Assembly (NCBI RefSeq): GCF_000633535.1
Contig: NZ_AYMR01000006.1
Location: 248,001 to 312,000 of the forward strand
Length of the DNA stretch: 64,000 bases
Source of the DNA: Leifsonia aquatica H1aii
Lineage (GTDB): Bacteria; Actinomycetota; Actinomycetes; Actinomycetales; Microbacteriaceae
Direction: 5' to 3'
A program made the translations under genes and the position numbers. How positions within the stretch are numbered: position 1 is the first letter of the stretch; every line of letters starts with the position of its first letter. This document shows positions 59,089 through 64,000 of this stretch, in pieces. The notes below the pieces were generated by a model, which had not been told where the DNA came from, made no database searches, and was given only the letters and a program-made list of their open reading frames with translations.

Positions 59089-59942
59089 GCACGCAGCGCG
59101 TCCACCGCGAGAGCCTGTTGAGCCGCACCGGGGCGATGGCCCTGATGTTCCTGCTGGCCATCTACTTCCTGCTCCCGGTCTACTTCCTCATCGTCGCGTC
59201 GACCAAGCCACAGGGCGACCTCGCCTCGACCTTCGGGCTCTGGTTCTCGCACTTCAACCTGTTCGAGAACCTGAACACGCTCTTCAGCCGCAGCAACGGG
59301 ATCTTCGCGCAGTGGGCGCTGAACAGCGTCATCTACGCCGTGCTCGGCGCGGCCGTCGGCACCCTCATCTCGGCGCTCTGCGGCTACGCTCTGGCGAAGT
59401 TCCGGTTCCGGGGGCGGGAGTTCCTCTTCTCCGTGATCCTCGGCGGGGTGCTGGTGCCGACCACGGCCCTGGCGCTGCCGCTGTTCCTCCTCTTCTCGGC
59501 GACCGGGATCGTGAACACCTACCTGGCCGTCTTCCTGCCGAGCATCGTCAGCCCGTTCGGGGTCTACCTCGCCCGGATCTTCACCTCCGCAGCGGTGCCC
59601 GAAGAGCTCCTCGAGTCGGCCCGCCTCGACGGCGCGGGGGAGTTCCGCACCTTCTTCTCGGTCGCGTTCAAGCTGATGACCCCGTCGCTGGTGACGATCT
59701 TCCTCTTCCAGTTCGTCGGGATCTGGAACAACTTCTTCCTCCCGATGGTGATGCTGCAGAAGGAGTCGCTCTTCCCGATCACGCTCGGGCTCTTCGAGTG
59801 GAACGGCCAGACGGCGCGCGTCTCGCTGCTGCAGGGGTCGGTCATCACCGGCTCGCTCGTCTCGATCATCCCGGTGATCATCCTCTTCATCCTCCTCCAG
59901 CGGTTCTGGCGCACCGGCCTCGCTGCCGGCTCGCTCAAGTGA
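59085..59942 (+). CDS. ABC transporter permease, MalG-type, second system
   Basis: This permease of 285 residues has six predicted helices and an EAA loop EELLESARLDGAGEFRTFFSV. The GTG at 59085 overlaps the upstream stop by 4 bp. It matches the permease at 11921 over most of its length, including LPSIVSPFGVYLAR and LQRFWRTGLAAGSLK. No ATPase gene follows, so a shared ATPase encoded elsewhere is needed. Confidence 0.93.
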   Translation: MSTQRVHRESLLSRTGAMALMFLLAIYFLLPVYFLIVASTKPQGDLASTFGLWFSHFNLFENLNTLFSRSNGIFAQWALNSVIYAVLGAAVGTLISALCGYALAKFRFRGREFLFSVILGGVLVPTTALALPLFLLFSATGIVNTYLAVFLPSIVSPFGVYLARIFTSAAVPEELLESARLDGAGEFRTFFSVAFKLMTPSLVTIFLFQFVGIWNNFFLPMVMLQKESLFPITLGLFEWNGQTARVSLLQGSVITGSLVSIIPVIILFILLQRFWRTGLAAGSLK

Positions 59943-60007
59943 CGCGCTGAGCGTCACCTCGCCCGTCCGAACCGCCCCTCTCGACCGACAGAAGGTATTC
60001 CCCCTCC

Positions 60008-64000
<3,993 letters not shown>

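Overview
The window is high-GC, densely coded DNA with GTG starts, 4-bp ATGA/GTGA gene overlaps, DUF2510 and excalibur domains, an LAxTG-type sorting signal and a complete actinobacterial-style inositol operon. All of this fits an actinomycete, most probably a member of the Microbacteriaceae (Leifsonia-like). That assignment is inference; there is no rRNA gene in the window.

Layout. (1) 1-2.1 kb: the end of an unknown gene, then a DEAD-box RNA helicase flanked by copies of a 25-bp palindromic repeat. (2) 2.1-14.6 kb: a host-glycan locus. It holds a giant secreted, probably wall-anchored GH101 endo-alpha-N-acetylgalactosaminidase, a LacI regulator, an ABC sugar importer (binding protein and two permeases, no ATPase) and a cytoplasmic GH35 beta-galactosidase. 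Matching LacI-type operators lie before the GH101 gene and before the importer. A small, less GC-rich gene pair (secreted protein and membrane protein) sits inside the locus. (3) 14.7-25.5 kb: a GntR/FCD-controlled cluster of overlapping genes. It encodes a metallo-beta-lactamase-fold hydrolase, a uronate-dehydrogenase-like SDR, a D-2-hydroxyacid dehydrogenase, an OtnI-like isomerase, an Asp/Glu-racemase-like protein, a DUF1537 kinase, a class II aldolase, a leaderless ModA-like binding protein, a nucleoside hydrolase, a cytidine deaminase and an MFS carrier. Two near-identical palindromic operators mark its two promoter regions. I regard it as the best candidate for an undescribed catabolic system.

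(4) 25.5-32.8 kb: housekeeping and small hypothetical genes, an AI-2E-type permease, tRNA-Ser(GCU), a sigma factor with its membrane partner in reversed order, and a DUF2510-HNH-excalibur protein. (5) 32.2-39.5 kb: a leftward eight-gene operon: RpiR regulator, two permeases, binding protein, ATPase, HAD phosphatase, metallophosphoesterase and Nudix. It looks like uptake and dephosphorylation of a phosphorylated compound. (6) 39.5-46.2 kb: a stand-alone LigD-type polymerase, unknown proteins, a phosphomannomutase-like HAD, a VOC protein and an ECF sigma factor with a membrane partner.

(7) 46.3-55.3 kb: a tightly overlapping myo-inositol operon (iolC, aldolase, iolA, iolB, iolD, iolE, iolG) divergent from a GntR/UTRA regulator. 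(8) 55.4-64 kb: a ROK regulator, a second ABC importer paralogous to the one in region 2, a GH38 alpha-mannosidase and the start of a GH2 beta-galactosidase cut by the window edge. The organism therefore looks like a specialist in host- or plant-derived glycans, polyols and nucleoside or sugar-acid compounds. No intergenic gap exceeds 300 bases. I see no CRISPR array, insertion sequence or rRNA.
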